Part shown: one piece after another, positions 23,971 to 31,325 of the stretch
Layout of the letters: each line of letters begins with the position of its first letter
How positions within the stretch are numbered: position 1 is the first letter of the stretch
Source of the DNA: Spirosoma oryzae
GTDB taxonomy: Bacteria > Bacteroidota > Bacteroidia > Cytophagales > Spirosomataceae
Assembly (NCBI RefSeq): GCF_003002825.1
Contig: NZ_PVTE01000006.1
Span: forward strand, 268,010-332,009
Reading direction: 5' to 3'
Length of the DNA stretch: 64,000 bases
The notes under the pieces: generated by a model
What the model was told of the DNA's origin: nothing
The model's input: the letters and a program-made list of their open reading frames with translations, nothing else
Database searches by the model: none
Made by a program: the position numbers and the translations under genes

Positions 23971-25422
23971 CTATGCGGTCAGGGTCGAAATAGCTGCCTG
24001 ACGCAACCGACGGATGCGTCGGAAGAAGCGGGTCGTCAGCAGGGCGGCTGCGACAGTCAGGCCGGTGAGTAAACCGATCCAGACGCCGATCGCATCCAGA
24101 CCAAGCGGAAACGCCAGTACATAACTCAGCGGCAGGGCGATGACCCAGTACGAAACCAGCGACATCAGCGTCGGTACGTTGACGTCTGCCATCCCGCGCA
24201 GACTACCCAGCGCCACGACCTGCACACCGTCGGAAAGCTGGAAGAAGCCCGCGATGATAACCAGCGATGCGGCAATGCGCATTACGTCGGGATTGTCGCG
24301 AATGTAGAGCGAAACCAGCCAGTCGTTGGCCGTCAGGAATAGCGCGGCAGCCAGCGTCATCAGGCTGAGCGATAGCGCAAAAGCTGCTACCCCTGCCCGC
24401 AATGCACCGTCGACGTCGCTGAAACCGATAGCCGCACCAACCCGAATCGCTGCGGCCGATGAGATGCCCGTCGCCATCATATACGTCACCGATGCCATGT
24501 TGATGGCAATCTGGTGCGCAGCCAGCCGATCGTCGCCCAGCCAGCCGACGATGACTACGGCCAGGGAGAACGTAGCAACTTCAAAGAAAAAGGTTAATCC
24601 GCCCGGAATCCCCAGGCGCAGAATCTGATTGATTTCGGCCCGAACCGGCAGTTTCGCAAATTCGGCTAGCAAGTACGGTTTGAATGACGGCTGCCAGTAA
24701 ACGTAAACCAGCATGGCTACAGCCATGTACACGCGGGACAGCAACGTCGCGGCCGCCGATCCCATCAGCCCCCAGGCCGGAAATGGACCGACTCCCGTGA
24801 TAAAGACGTAGTTGAACAGGGCGTTGAGCAACAGCGCCGATAACGTAATCAGCATGGCTACGCGGGGCTTCCGCAGGCCGTCGCACAGTTGCCGGGTCGC
24901 TACGAAGACCAGCAGCGGCAGCACCGACGCGCTCAGAATAAGCATGAAATCACGCGCCAGCCGGGTTACGTCGGGCGATTGCCCAAACAGGTCGAAGTAA
25001 AACGCCAGTATCACCGACAGCCCGCCCAGTACGACGCTCATCAGTACCGACGCCCACAGGCCGGCCCGAAACAGGCGGTTGATCAGCGGGGCATTATCCT
25101 GACTATTGGCCTGTGCGACCAGCGCAGCAACAACTGATAAGCCACCAACACCCACGCTCGACATCAGGAATGAGAGTGACGTTGCCAGCCCAGCTGCCCC
25201 CAGCGGAACCGCTCCCAGCAGCCGTCCGACAAATAGATTATCGGTAACGCCCATCAGTACCACACCCAGCTGGGCGATGATGATCGGGACGCTCAATCGG
25301 AAGGTGTCGACTAGTTCGGGACGGTACGTGCGTAGAAACGGTTTCAGTGGGCAGAGAGCCGGTATGGCGTTTGTGAGCGACAAAGGTAGCGCCTTTCTCC
25401 GACCTTGCCGATGTGGGTGCAT
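23971..25422 (-). CDS. MATE-family multidrug/Na+ exporter
   Basis: About 450-480 residues with 12 predicted helices in two MATE repeats. The first repeat begins RPELVDTFRLSVPIIIAQLG and MGVTDNLFVGRLLGAVPLG; the second starts near INQILRLGIPGGLTFFFEVA. It exports drugs or metabolites in exchange for Na+ or H+. The start is uncertain. The ATG at 25422 gives a 33-residue hydrophilic lead, and no ATG or GTG exists between it and the first helix (a TTG at 25383 is possible). The gene is convergent with the kinase gene (11 bp gap). Confidence 0.88.
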   Translation of the reverse strand: MHPHRQGRRKALPLSLTNAIPALCPLKPFLRTYRPELVDTFRLSVPIIIAQLGVVLMGVTDNLFVGRLLGAVPLGAAGLATSLSFLMSSVGVGGLSVVAALVAQANSQDNAPLINRLFRAGLWASVLMSVVLGGLSVILAFYFDLFGQSPDVTRLARDFMLILSASVLPLLVFVATRQLCDGLRKPRVAMLITLSALLLNALFNYVFITGVGPFPAWGLMGSAAATLLSRVYMAVAMLVYVYWQPSFKPYLLAEFAKLPVRAEINQILRLGIPGGLTFFFEVATFSLAVVIVGWLGDDRLAAHQIAINMASVTYMMATGISSAAAIRVGAAIGFSDVDGALRAGVAAFALSLSLMTLAAALFLTANDWLVSLYIRDNPDVMRIAASLVIIAGFFQLSDGVQVVALGSLRGMADVNVPTLMSLVSYWVIALPLSYVLAFPLGLDAIGVWIGLLTGLTVAAALLTTRFFRRIRRLRQAAISTLTA

Positions 25423-25451
25423 ACAGGCAGTGGATACTGGTTGATTGTTCG

Positions 25452-25459
25452 TACTTTTG
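25452..25459 (+). promoter_or_regulatory. Bacteroidetes-type -7 box for the DUF4290 gene
   Basis: TACTTTTG fits TAnnTTTG and lies 23 bp before the TTG start at 25483. Confidence 0.45.
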
Positions 25460-25482
25460 TCCATACTCCAACAGCAAGGCTC

Positions 25483-26259
25483 TTGAAAGAATACGGCAGC
25501 AGTATACAAAAGCTGGTTGATAACATGGTCAACATCGAAGATCGGGAGAAGCGTACCCGTTACGCCCACATCCTGATCGAGCTGATGCGCCAGATTCACC
25601 CCGGCATGAAGGAAGGTCAGGACTACTACAATAAACTGTGGGACGATCTTTACATTATCTCCAACTTCACGCTGGACGTCGACAGCCCGTATCCACCTCC
25701 GTCGGAAGAAGCCCTGGGCCGGCACCCGCAGCCGGTACCTTACAATACGCACCACCTGAAGTTCAAACACTTTGGGCGTAATGTCGATTTACTGGTAGCG
25801 AAAGCCGTCGCACTGGACGATGCCGATGAACGGCGGGCCTTTGTGTCGTATCTGGTACGGCTGATGCGCACGTTCTACCAGGCCTGGAACAAAGAAGCGG
25901 TTGAAGACGAGACGATCTACGAGGGCCTGATCGAGATATCGAAAGGTAAACTGTACGACGACGTCAAGCTGATTCGTGAGCAGGGGCTGGTTGAGTCGAC
26001 GCCACGGGAACGGGCCGGCGAAGCGTCGCAACCGCAGCGCATTGGTGGTGGCAACAACCGCAACAACCAAGGTGGTAACCAGAATCGGAACAACAATAAC
26101 GACCGACGTAACTTCAACAACCGCAACCAGGGGGGCAATCAGAACCGGAATAATAACAACAACGACCGGCGCAACCTGGGTAATAACAACAACCGCAATA
26201 ATCAGGGCGGGGGCGGGCAGAACCGGAACAACAACAACAATGACCGGCGTCGCCGGTAA
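25483..26259 (+). CDS. DUF4290 protein with Asn/Arg/Gly-rich tail
   Basis: 258 residues from a TTG start (MKEYGSSIQKLVDNMVNIED). That codon begins the conserved domain, and a -7 box lies just upstream. Residues 1 to about 185 form the DUF4290 domain, known almost only from Bacteroidetes: helical, with REKRTRYAHILIELMRQIHP and RRAFVSYLVRLMRTFYQAWN. Residues from about 187 to the end are low-complexity repeats of NRNNQGGNQNRNNNN and DRRN type, probably disordered and possibly RNA-binding. The gene precedes murA by 128 bp, a pairing common in Bacteroidetes. The function is unknown; a link to envelope growth is an inference from context. Confidence 0.88.
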   Translation: MKEYGSSIQKLVDNMVNIEDREKRTRYAHILIELMRQIHPGMKEGQDYYNKLWDDLYIISNFTLDVDSPYPPPSEEALGRHPQPVPYNTHHLKFKHFGRNVDLLVAKAVALDDADERRAFVSYLVRLMRTFYQAWNKEAVEDETIYEGLIEISKGKLYDDVKLIREQGLVESTPRERAGEASQPQRIGGGNNRNNQGGNQNRNNNNDRRNFNNRNQGGNQNRNNNNNDRRNLGNNNNRNNQGGGGQNRNNNNNDRRRR

Positions 26260-26387
26260 GTTGTCGGTCGGGTGATTACAGGGCGGGCTTGCTGCTTTAT
26301 TTACGCTAACTCAATAAACAACCAGATAGCGTCGTCGGGTGGTGGGTAAACCGTCTCCGGCTGACGTAGCTTTCAACCATTCCAGGC

Positions 26388-27695
26388 ATGGCATCTTTCC
26401 AAATTACGGGTGGCCGTAAACTCAAGGGTGAACTGATTCCGCAGGGTGCAAAAAACGAAGCACTCCAGATTCTCTGCGCTGTTCTGCTAACCAAAGAACC
26501 CGTCACGATTCACAACATCCCCAATATCCGCGACGTCAATCAGCTGATCGACCTGCTGGGCGACATGGGCGTGTGGGTGACGCGTATTGGCGAAGGATCG
26601 TACCGGTTTCAGGCGTCGGACGTGAATCTCGACTACCTCGAAAGCGACACCTATAAGCGGAAGGCTGCGGCCCTGCGCGGTTCGGTCATGCTGCTTGGCC
26701 CGATGCTGGCCCGGTTCAAGAAGGGACGTATTCCCCGGCCGGGTGGCGACAAAATCGGCCGTCGCCGGCTGGATACGCACTTCCTGGGTTTTGAAAAGCT
26801 GGGTGCTCAGTTCAACTACGACGCCAACGACGGTGGCTATTATCAGGTTGATGCCAGCAATCTGCGCGGTACGTACATGCTGCTCGACGAAGCTTCGGTA
26901 ACCGGTACGGCCAACGTACTGATGGCCGCCGTGATGGCTGAAGGCACGACCACGATCTACAATGCGGCCTGTGAGCCTTACCTGCAACAGCTGAGCAAGA
27001 TGCTCAACAGCATGGGTGCCAAAATCACGGGTGTTGGGTCGAACCTGCTGACCGTCGAAGGCGTCTCGGAACTGACCGGTACCGAGCACACCATGCTGCC
27101 CGACATGATCGAGATTGGCTCGTTTATCGGGATGGCCGCCATGACACAGTCGGAAATTACAATCAAAAACTGTCAGATTCCGCAACTGGGCATCATTCCT
27201 GAGCAATTCCGGCGACTGGGTATTCAGATGGAATTCCGGGGCGACGATATTTTCATTCCGGCGCAGGAGCGGTATCAGATCGACACCTTCCTTGATGGTG
27301 GTATGATGACCGTTGCCGATGCGCCGTGGCCCGGCTTCACGCCCGACCTGCTAAGTATCGTGCTGGTAACGGCTGTACAGGCGCAGGGCACGCTGCTCAT
27401 TCACCAGAAGATGTTCGAAAGCCGCCTGTTCTTCGTCGATAAACTCATCGACATGGGCGCGCAGATCATTCTCTGCGATCCGCACCGCGCGACGGTAGTA
27501 GGCCTGAACCGGCAGATGCCGCTGAAAGGCATCCGCATGTCGTCGCCTGACATTCGGGCGGGCGTTGCCTTACTGATCGCGGCTATGTCGGCGACCGGCA
27601 CCAGCATCATCGACAACATCGAACAGATCGACCGGGGCTATCAGCACATCGATACCCGACTCAACGCCATCGGCGCGGAAATTATCCGGTTGTAA
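26388..27695 (+). CDS. murA: UDP-N-acetylglucosamine 1-carboxyvinyltransferase (MurA), Asp-type
   Basis: 435 residues, full length. MurA transfers enolpyruvate from PEP to UDP-GlcNAc, the first committed step of peptidoglycan synthesis. Conserved features are QGAKNEAL (K22, N23), the repeated EPSP-synthase-like barrel, and DAPWPGFTPDLL with the catalytic-base Asp. In the active-site loop the sequence is RPGGDKIGRRRLDTH, so position 121 is Asp where E. coli has Cys115, the residue alkylated by fosfomycin. Enzymes with Asp here are known to be active and insensitive to fosfomycin. It is probably co-transcribed with the DUF4290 gene. Confidence 0.96.
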   Translation: MASFQITGGRKLKGELIPQGAKNEALQILCAVLLTKEPVTIHNIPNIRDVNQLIDLLGDMGVWVTRIGEGSYRFQASDVNLDYLESDTYKRKAAALRGSVMLLGPMLARFKKGRIPRPGGDKIGRRRLDTHFLGFEKLGAQFNYDANDGGYYQVDASNLRGTYMLLDEASVTGTANVLMAAVMAEGTTTIYNAACEPYLQQLSKMLNSMGAKITGVGSNLLTVEGVSELTGTEHTMLPDMIEIGSFIGMAAMTQSEITIKNCQIPQLGIIPEQFRRLGIQMEFRGDDIFIPAQERYQIDTFLDGGMMTVADAPWPGFTPDLLSIVLVTAVQAQGTLLIHQKMFESRLFFVDKLIDMGAQIILCDPHRATVVGLNRQMPLKGIRMSSPDIRAGVALLIAAMSATGTSIIDNIEQIDRGYQHIDTRLNAIGAEIIRL

Positions 27696-27745
27696 AATCG
27701 ATGTCTGATTTTTGGAGTGCGGTTGATAGCGCAACGTACCCGAAA

Positions 27746-28564
27746 ATGGAATTAAACGTATTATTCTGGAACGTCCAGAAAAAAGACCTCACAACACAGA
27801 TCGTCAACATTGCGCACAGTCGTTCTGTCGATATTCTGATATTGGCTGAAAACCCAGTTAGTACGGTCCGGTTGGTTCAGGCATTGAACACAACCGGACC
27901 GTATTATTTTTCAAATCATCCACTATCCCAATGTTTCAAGCTGACAATTATCACGCGCTTTGATCACCACTTTATTCCGCCTGTCGATGAAAGTGATCGA
28001 GTGACGATTCGTCATGTTCGGCTCTCAACAAGTGTCGACTTCTTGCTAACAGGTGTCCATCTGGTAGACAAACGTAGCCATTCGGCAGATAGTCAGAATG
28101 AAGCGGCTACACTTGTTGCCGATCAACTACGTAAAGCTGAGGAACGATTGGGCGTGAATAGACACGTAGTCATTGGTGACTTTAACATGAACCCGTTTGA
28201 GACGGGTATGATCAAGGCGAATGGTTTTCACGCAACGATGTCGAGCGAGGTGGCCCGGAAAGGGGCACGGACAGTGCAAAAACAGAATTTTCCGTATTTT
28301 TATAATCCAACGTGGACCCTATTCGGTGACCTGAACAAACTTGCTGCCGGGACGTATTACTATGCACATGCTGAGCATGTCTGTTACGAGTGGAATGTCT
28401 TTGATCAAGTGTTGATTCGTCCGGCTTTGCTTGATAATTTCGTCAAGGATAGCTTACAAATACTCGAAACGGATGGTAGCGTATCGTTATTGACAAGAAG
28501 GAACATGCCTGATAAGGCGAAATATTCGGATCATTTGCCTCTATTCTTTACATTAAGTTTTTGA
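27746..28564 (+). CDS. Endonuclease/exonuclease/phosphatase (EEP) fold protein
   Basis: 272 residues from MELNVLFWNVQKKDL. It follows the EEP layout: first strand with N in FWNVQ, the metal-binding Glu in LILAEN, a His in VHLVDK, GDFNMNPFE (Asp and Asn of the active site) and the closing SDHLPLFF. Members include DNase I-like nucleases and phosphatases; the substrate cannot be told. No signal peptide. Base composition is clearly more AT-rich than murA upstream, suggesting transfer. An in-frame ATG at 27701 exists only 6 bp after murA. The next gene starts 6 bp downstream. Confidence 0.75.
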   Translation: MELNVLFWNVQKKDLTTQIVNIAHSRSVDILILAENPVSTVRLVQALNTTGPYYFSNHPLSQCFKLTIITRFDHHFIPPVDESDRVTIRHVRLSTSVDFLLTGVHLVDKRSHSADSQNEAATLVADQLRKAEERLGVNRHVVIGDFNMNPFETGMIKANGFHATMSSEVARKGARTVQKQNFPYFYNPTWTLFGDLNKLAAGTYYYAHAEHVCYEWNVFDQVLIRPALLDNFVKDSLQILETDGSVSLLTRRNMPDKAKYSDHLPLFFTLSF

Positions 28565-28569
28565 TCACG

Positions 28570-28947
28570 ATGGAAACGCAGAATCTTTGGCCTGATTTCG
28601 CTGTCGAACCAGTAAAAAGCCCTAAAGACATCTTGAAAGAACAGGCGAACCACCTGATTCATAAAACTAATAACGTTCTTTCTGCCGAAGTGGAAACAGT
28701 CGATTTTCCCACCAGGGAAATTGTACATACGTTCTCTATAATAGCGCCTGCTCTAAGCAATTACAGATACAAGTTACTAGCTATCGAGCATGGCGCTTTT
28801 GTCTATCCTGTGAATATCAGTTGGGCTAATGGAAATGTAGAAGCCAAAAATCAGCAACAGTTCATAGACATATTAAGTAACATATTCAGTGAGCCAGAAA
28901 CCGTACGTGTTATTTCGTCGCTACTGGCTCAGAGTTTGACAGAGTAA
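28570..28947 (+). CDS. Unknown protein paired with the EEP-fold gene
   Basis: 125 residues from METQNLWPDF (a TTG three codons upstream, overlapping the previous stop, is an alternative). The protein has an N-terminal helical part (PKDILKEQANHLIHKTNNVL), a beta-rich middle (YRYKLLAIEHGAFVYPVNIS) and a C-terminal helix (FIDILSNIFSEPETVRVISSLLAQ). No signal peptide or membrane helix is seen, and I recognise no family. Tight coupling to the EEP-fold gene and the shared low GC suggest a two-gene accessory unit, closed by a strong terminator 20 bp downstream. Confidence 0.6.
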   Translation: METQNLWPDFAVEPVKSPKDILKEQANHLIHKTNNVLSAEVETVDFPTREIVHTFSIIAPALSNYRYKLLAIEHGAFVYPVNISWANGNVEAKNQQQFIDILSNIFSEPETVRVISSLLAQSLTE

Positions 28948-28965
28948 CGAGAATTTACGTAAACC

Positions 28966-29012
28966 AAAATGCAAACGAGTCCTATTGAAACAGTAGGACT
29001 CGTTTGCATTTT
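28966..29012 (+). terminator. Terminator of the EEP two-gene unit
   Basis: A 19-bp perfect stem (28966-28984 with 28994-29012), 9-nt loop, flanked by A-run and T-run, so it can work in both directions. Confidence 0.75.
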
Positions 29013-29036
29013 AAACCGTTACCAGTCGTAATAATT

Positions 29037-29156
29037 TCAGCCAAATCTTACTTCCTTGTCCGACTCAATAGTCTGATGGATACCAACTGATTTGGTGGCT
29101 AATTCGGCCGCTACCGCTGTGGCTGTTGCTGCGAAAGCGCAATAAAGACAATCCAC
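29037..29156 (-). CDS. Possible 39-residue ORF in the gap
   Basis: A GTG-started frame encodes an Ala-rich first half (FAATATAVAAELATK) followed by a hydrophilic end (ESDKEVRFG). No family is recognised and no promoter is seen. It may be chance or a gene remnant; it is listed because the 256-bp gap otherwise holds only the terminator. Confidence 0.2.
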   Translation of the reverse strand: MDCLYCAFAATATAVAAELATKSVGIHQTIESDKEVRFG

Positions 29157-29203
29157 GATCGGGGGCAAATCGGAAAAGGAAAGCTGTTTGATACCAATGA
29201 TTA

Positions 29204-29809
29204 TCAGTGCGATGCACTCGGCAACTGGGGCGGATTGATCATGATGTGCGCCCGGTGGGTGCCGGGGTCCATAATCCAGGGCATGCCGGGAGCCGCCGGT
29301 TTAAGGGGCAGGCCCGTACTCTCGACAGTAGCATAGGGAATGTAAATGACGTAACGCAGGTAGCCGCTGGCAACGTCGCCCGTTTCGGGAGTAAAGTCGT
29401 CGGCTTTAGCGGTGTACGAATACAGCGTCGACGGATGCGACGGCATCGTCAGTTTTTTGGCTTTCACCTCCTGCTCCCGGATCGTCAGAATCTCGTCGGG
29501 CTTTTTTCCTTCTTTCTTCAGCACACGGCCCCGCTCCATAAACGGCTCAAGGTCTTTGTGATAGCACGATACGTTCAATCCTTTCTGCGCGGGATCGTCG
29601 GCCAGACAAACCAGTTCGTTTGTCCCTTTTCGTAACAGCACAAACTCATTCTTTGGGGAGTATCCATACACCGTCGCACCGGCCCGCTTGTCTTCGGGGG
29701 CGGCCAACACGGCGGTCTTGATTTGAACGTCGGGGGCGGGGACAACGGGCGACTGGGCGAGTACCTTCGTCAGCAGGCCACTAGCCATAAACAGCAGCAC
29801 GGATTTCAT
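29204..29809 (-). CDS. Secreted protein of unknown function
   Basis: 201 residues from MKSVLLFMASGLLTKVLAQ, a signal peptide probably cut after AQ. The mature part contains KRAGATVYGYSPKNEFVLLRKGTNELVCLADDP, then a charged helix (FMERGRVLKKEGKKPDEILTIREQEVKAKKL). It ends in PGMPWIMDPGTHRAHIMINPP, which looks like a conserved closing motif. No catalytic motif is recognised. It stands alone. The 271 bp before it (29810-30080) hold nothing I can name. Confidence 0.7.
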   Translation of the reverse strand: MKSVLLFMASGLLTKVLAQSPVVPAPDVQIKTAVLAAPEDKRAGATVYGYSPKNEFVLLRKGTNELVCLADDPAQKGLNVSCYHKDLEPFMERGRVLKKEGKKPDEILTIREQEVKAKKLTMPSHPSTLYSYTAKADDFTPETGDVASGYLRYVIYIPYATVESTGLPLKPAAPGMPWIMDPGTHRAHIMINPPQLPSASH

Positions 29810-30080
29810 AGGCAAGACAGTTTATGTCTAAAAGAACGGCCTTGTCGGCACTTACTTGTCGCTGCGCTCAGGTCGCCTGAACAAACCCTCACGACGGGCC
29901 TGTTCTCGGCCTGAACGGTTTCTGCCTCGTCGCCCACCTGCGCACGAATGGCAGCCGGAGACCCGGTAGAAGAGTGACACGGCCATATCCTGCGTAACCA
30001 GCTTTTGACTGTTCGACCAGGTTTCGGTCTGCGGACGAGATATAAAAGGGTTTGAAAATATTATAGGTCTGGAGATAGGG

Positions 30081-31076
30081 TTACATCGGTGCTGTACGAC
30101 GACCATTCCCAAAGAAGAACGAGGCAATCAGAAAACCGATGCTACTGACGAAAAGCGTCATGGCAAAATTGACGGCGTGCAGAAACGTGGCCAGTGCGGT
30201 TGCTTGTGCAAGGGGCAATCCATACAGCATCAGCACACGTCCGATCAGCAGGTGATAGGTGCCGATACCGCCCTGCGTCGGGACAAGTATCGCGCCCAGG
30301 AAAGCGACAGTTTCGGTGGTCAGTATCGACAGCAGGGGTAATGCCCGGGTGGTGGGTAGCGACATCATCAGGCAATAAGTCATCAGCCAGGCCATCACCT
30401 GATTTAGTATGGTAAGCGTGATGAACAGGACCGGCTGGGGTAGCTTACGTAGCGAAAGTAAGCCTTCCCACAAGCCTTGTCCAAAGCCGATAATACGTTT
30501 TGCCAGAGGGCGTTGCCAGCGAGGATGGGTAAAGTCGATTAGCCGGACTTGCCAGAGTAGCAGGCCCGCCAGCACCAGTCCGGCCAGCAGCAGCCACCAG
30601 GCGGTAGTGGAGGGCAAACGGAGCGCATACCCACCAAAATAGTGGCGCAGCCGGTCGAACTCCAGCACAATAGTCAGCATAACGACGGCCAGTAGCGCCA
30701 ACAGATCGAGTACCCGTTCGGCAACTACCGCACCAACAGCCTGAGAGAAGGCAACACCGTCGGTGCGTTGCAGGGTAGCGCAGCGTGTCAGCTCACCGGA
30801 GCCGGGGATAATCATGCTCGCCGTGGTGCCGGCCAGCAACGCGACCGTTACCCGAAACGTAGTGGGTGTATAGCCGAGAGCCAGTAAAGGTTGTCGGCCG
30901 CGCATTCCCCGTAAAAAGAGAGTAACGATCAGCAGAACACCCATCAGCAGAATCCAGCGGTAATCGGCTAGGCGAAACTGTTGCGCAATGGTGGCAAATG
31001 AGACGTCTTTCAACGCGACGTATAGCAGTACCAACCCGATAATGAGCGGTAAAAGACGTTTTAGAAACGGCACCAT
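30081..31076 (-). CDS. Flippase-like integral membrane protein (LPG synthase TM region/UPF0104 family)
   Basis: 331 residues with about eight helices, starting MVPFLKRLLPLIIGLVLLYVALK. It has the family features FRLADYRWILL, an early LRGMRGRQPLLALGY loop, a glycine-rich IPGSGELTRCATL segment, and LVPTQGGIGTYHLLIGRVL near the C-terminus. Relatives are the membrane domain of MprF and free-standing proteins suspected to flip lipids or lipid-linked sugars. The start was set at the first hydrophobic stretch (upstream in-frame ATG at 31160 rejected). It diverges from the surface-glycan operon, which fits a role in glycan-lipid transport. Confidence 0.82.
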   Translation of the reverse strand: MVPFLKRLLPLIIGLVLLYVALKDVSFATIAQQFRLADYRWILLMGVLLIVTLFLRGMRGRQPLLALGYTPTTFRVTVALLAGTTASMIIPGSGELTRCATLQRTDGVAFSQAVGAVVAERVLDLLALLAVVMLTIVLEFDRLRHYFGGYALRLPSTTAWWLLLAGLVLAGLLLWQVRLIDFTHPRWQRPLAKRIIGFGQGLWEGLLSLRKLPQPVLFITLTILNQVMAWLMTYCLMMSLPTTRALPLLSILTTETVAFLGAILVPTQGGIGTYHLLIGRVLMLYGLPLAQATALATFLHAVNFAMTLFVSSIGFLIASFFFGNGRRTAPM

Positions 31077-31325
31077 AATGACTATATGAACGGACAAAGT
31101 ACGAACAAAAGGCCGGTATAACCGGCTGGATTCGGCAAATAGCCGCGTCAGCAGTGGCAAAAACCGGCCCGGTTTTTGTCAAAAAACTGGTCGCCGGGTC
31201 AATCGTCATTTTGGGCATCCACCTCGCTGAGGTTGCAGAAGAAAGGTGAGCTGGCTATTTTTGATAAGACATCCTCCATACCGCATCCTGATTGCCCTGA
31301 AGGGTTTTTTGTTTCTCTCTCCTCT

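Noticed and set aside
26041..26259. Regular AAC-rich repeats considered as a DNA repeat array
   Set aside because: They are in frame and encode the Asn/Arg/Gly-rich tail of the DUF4290 protein.
28966..29012. Long perfect hairpin considered as a mobile repeat
   Set aside because: No second copy in the window; position after the last gene of a unit and flanking A/T runs fit a terminator.
29852..30127. Minus-strand open frame of 91 codons
   Set aside because: Composition is not protein-like, it overlaps the 3' end of the flippase-like gene and has no family features.
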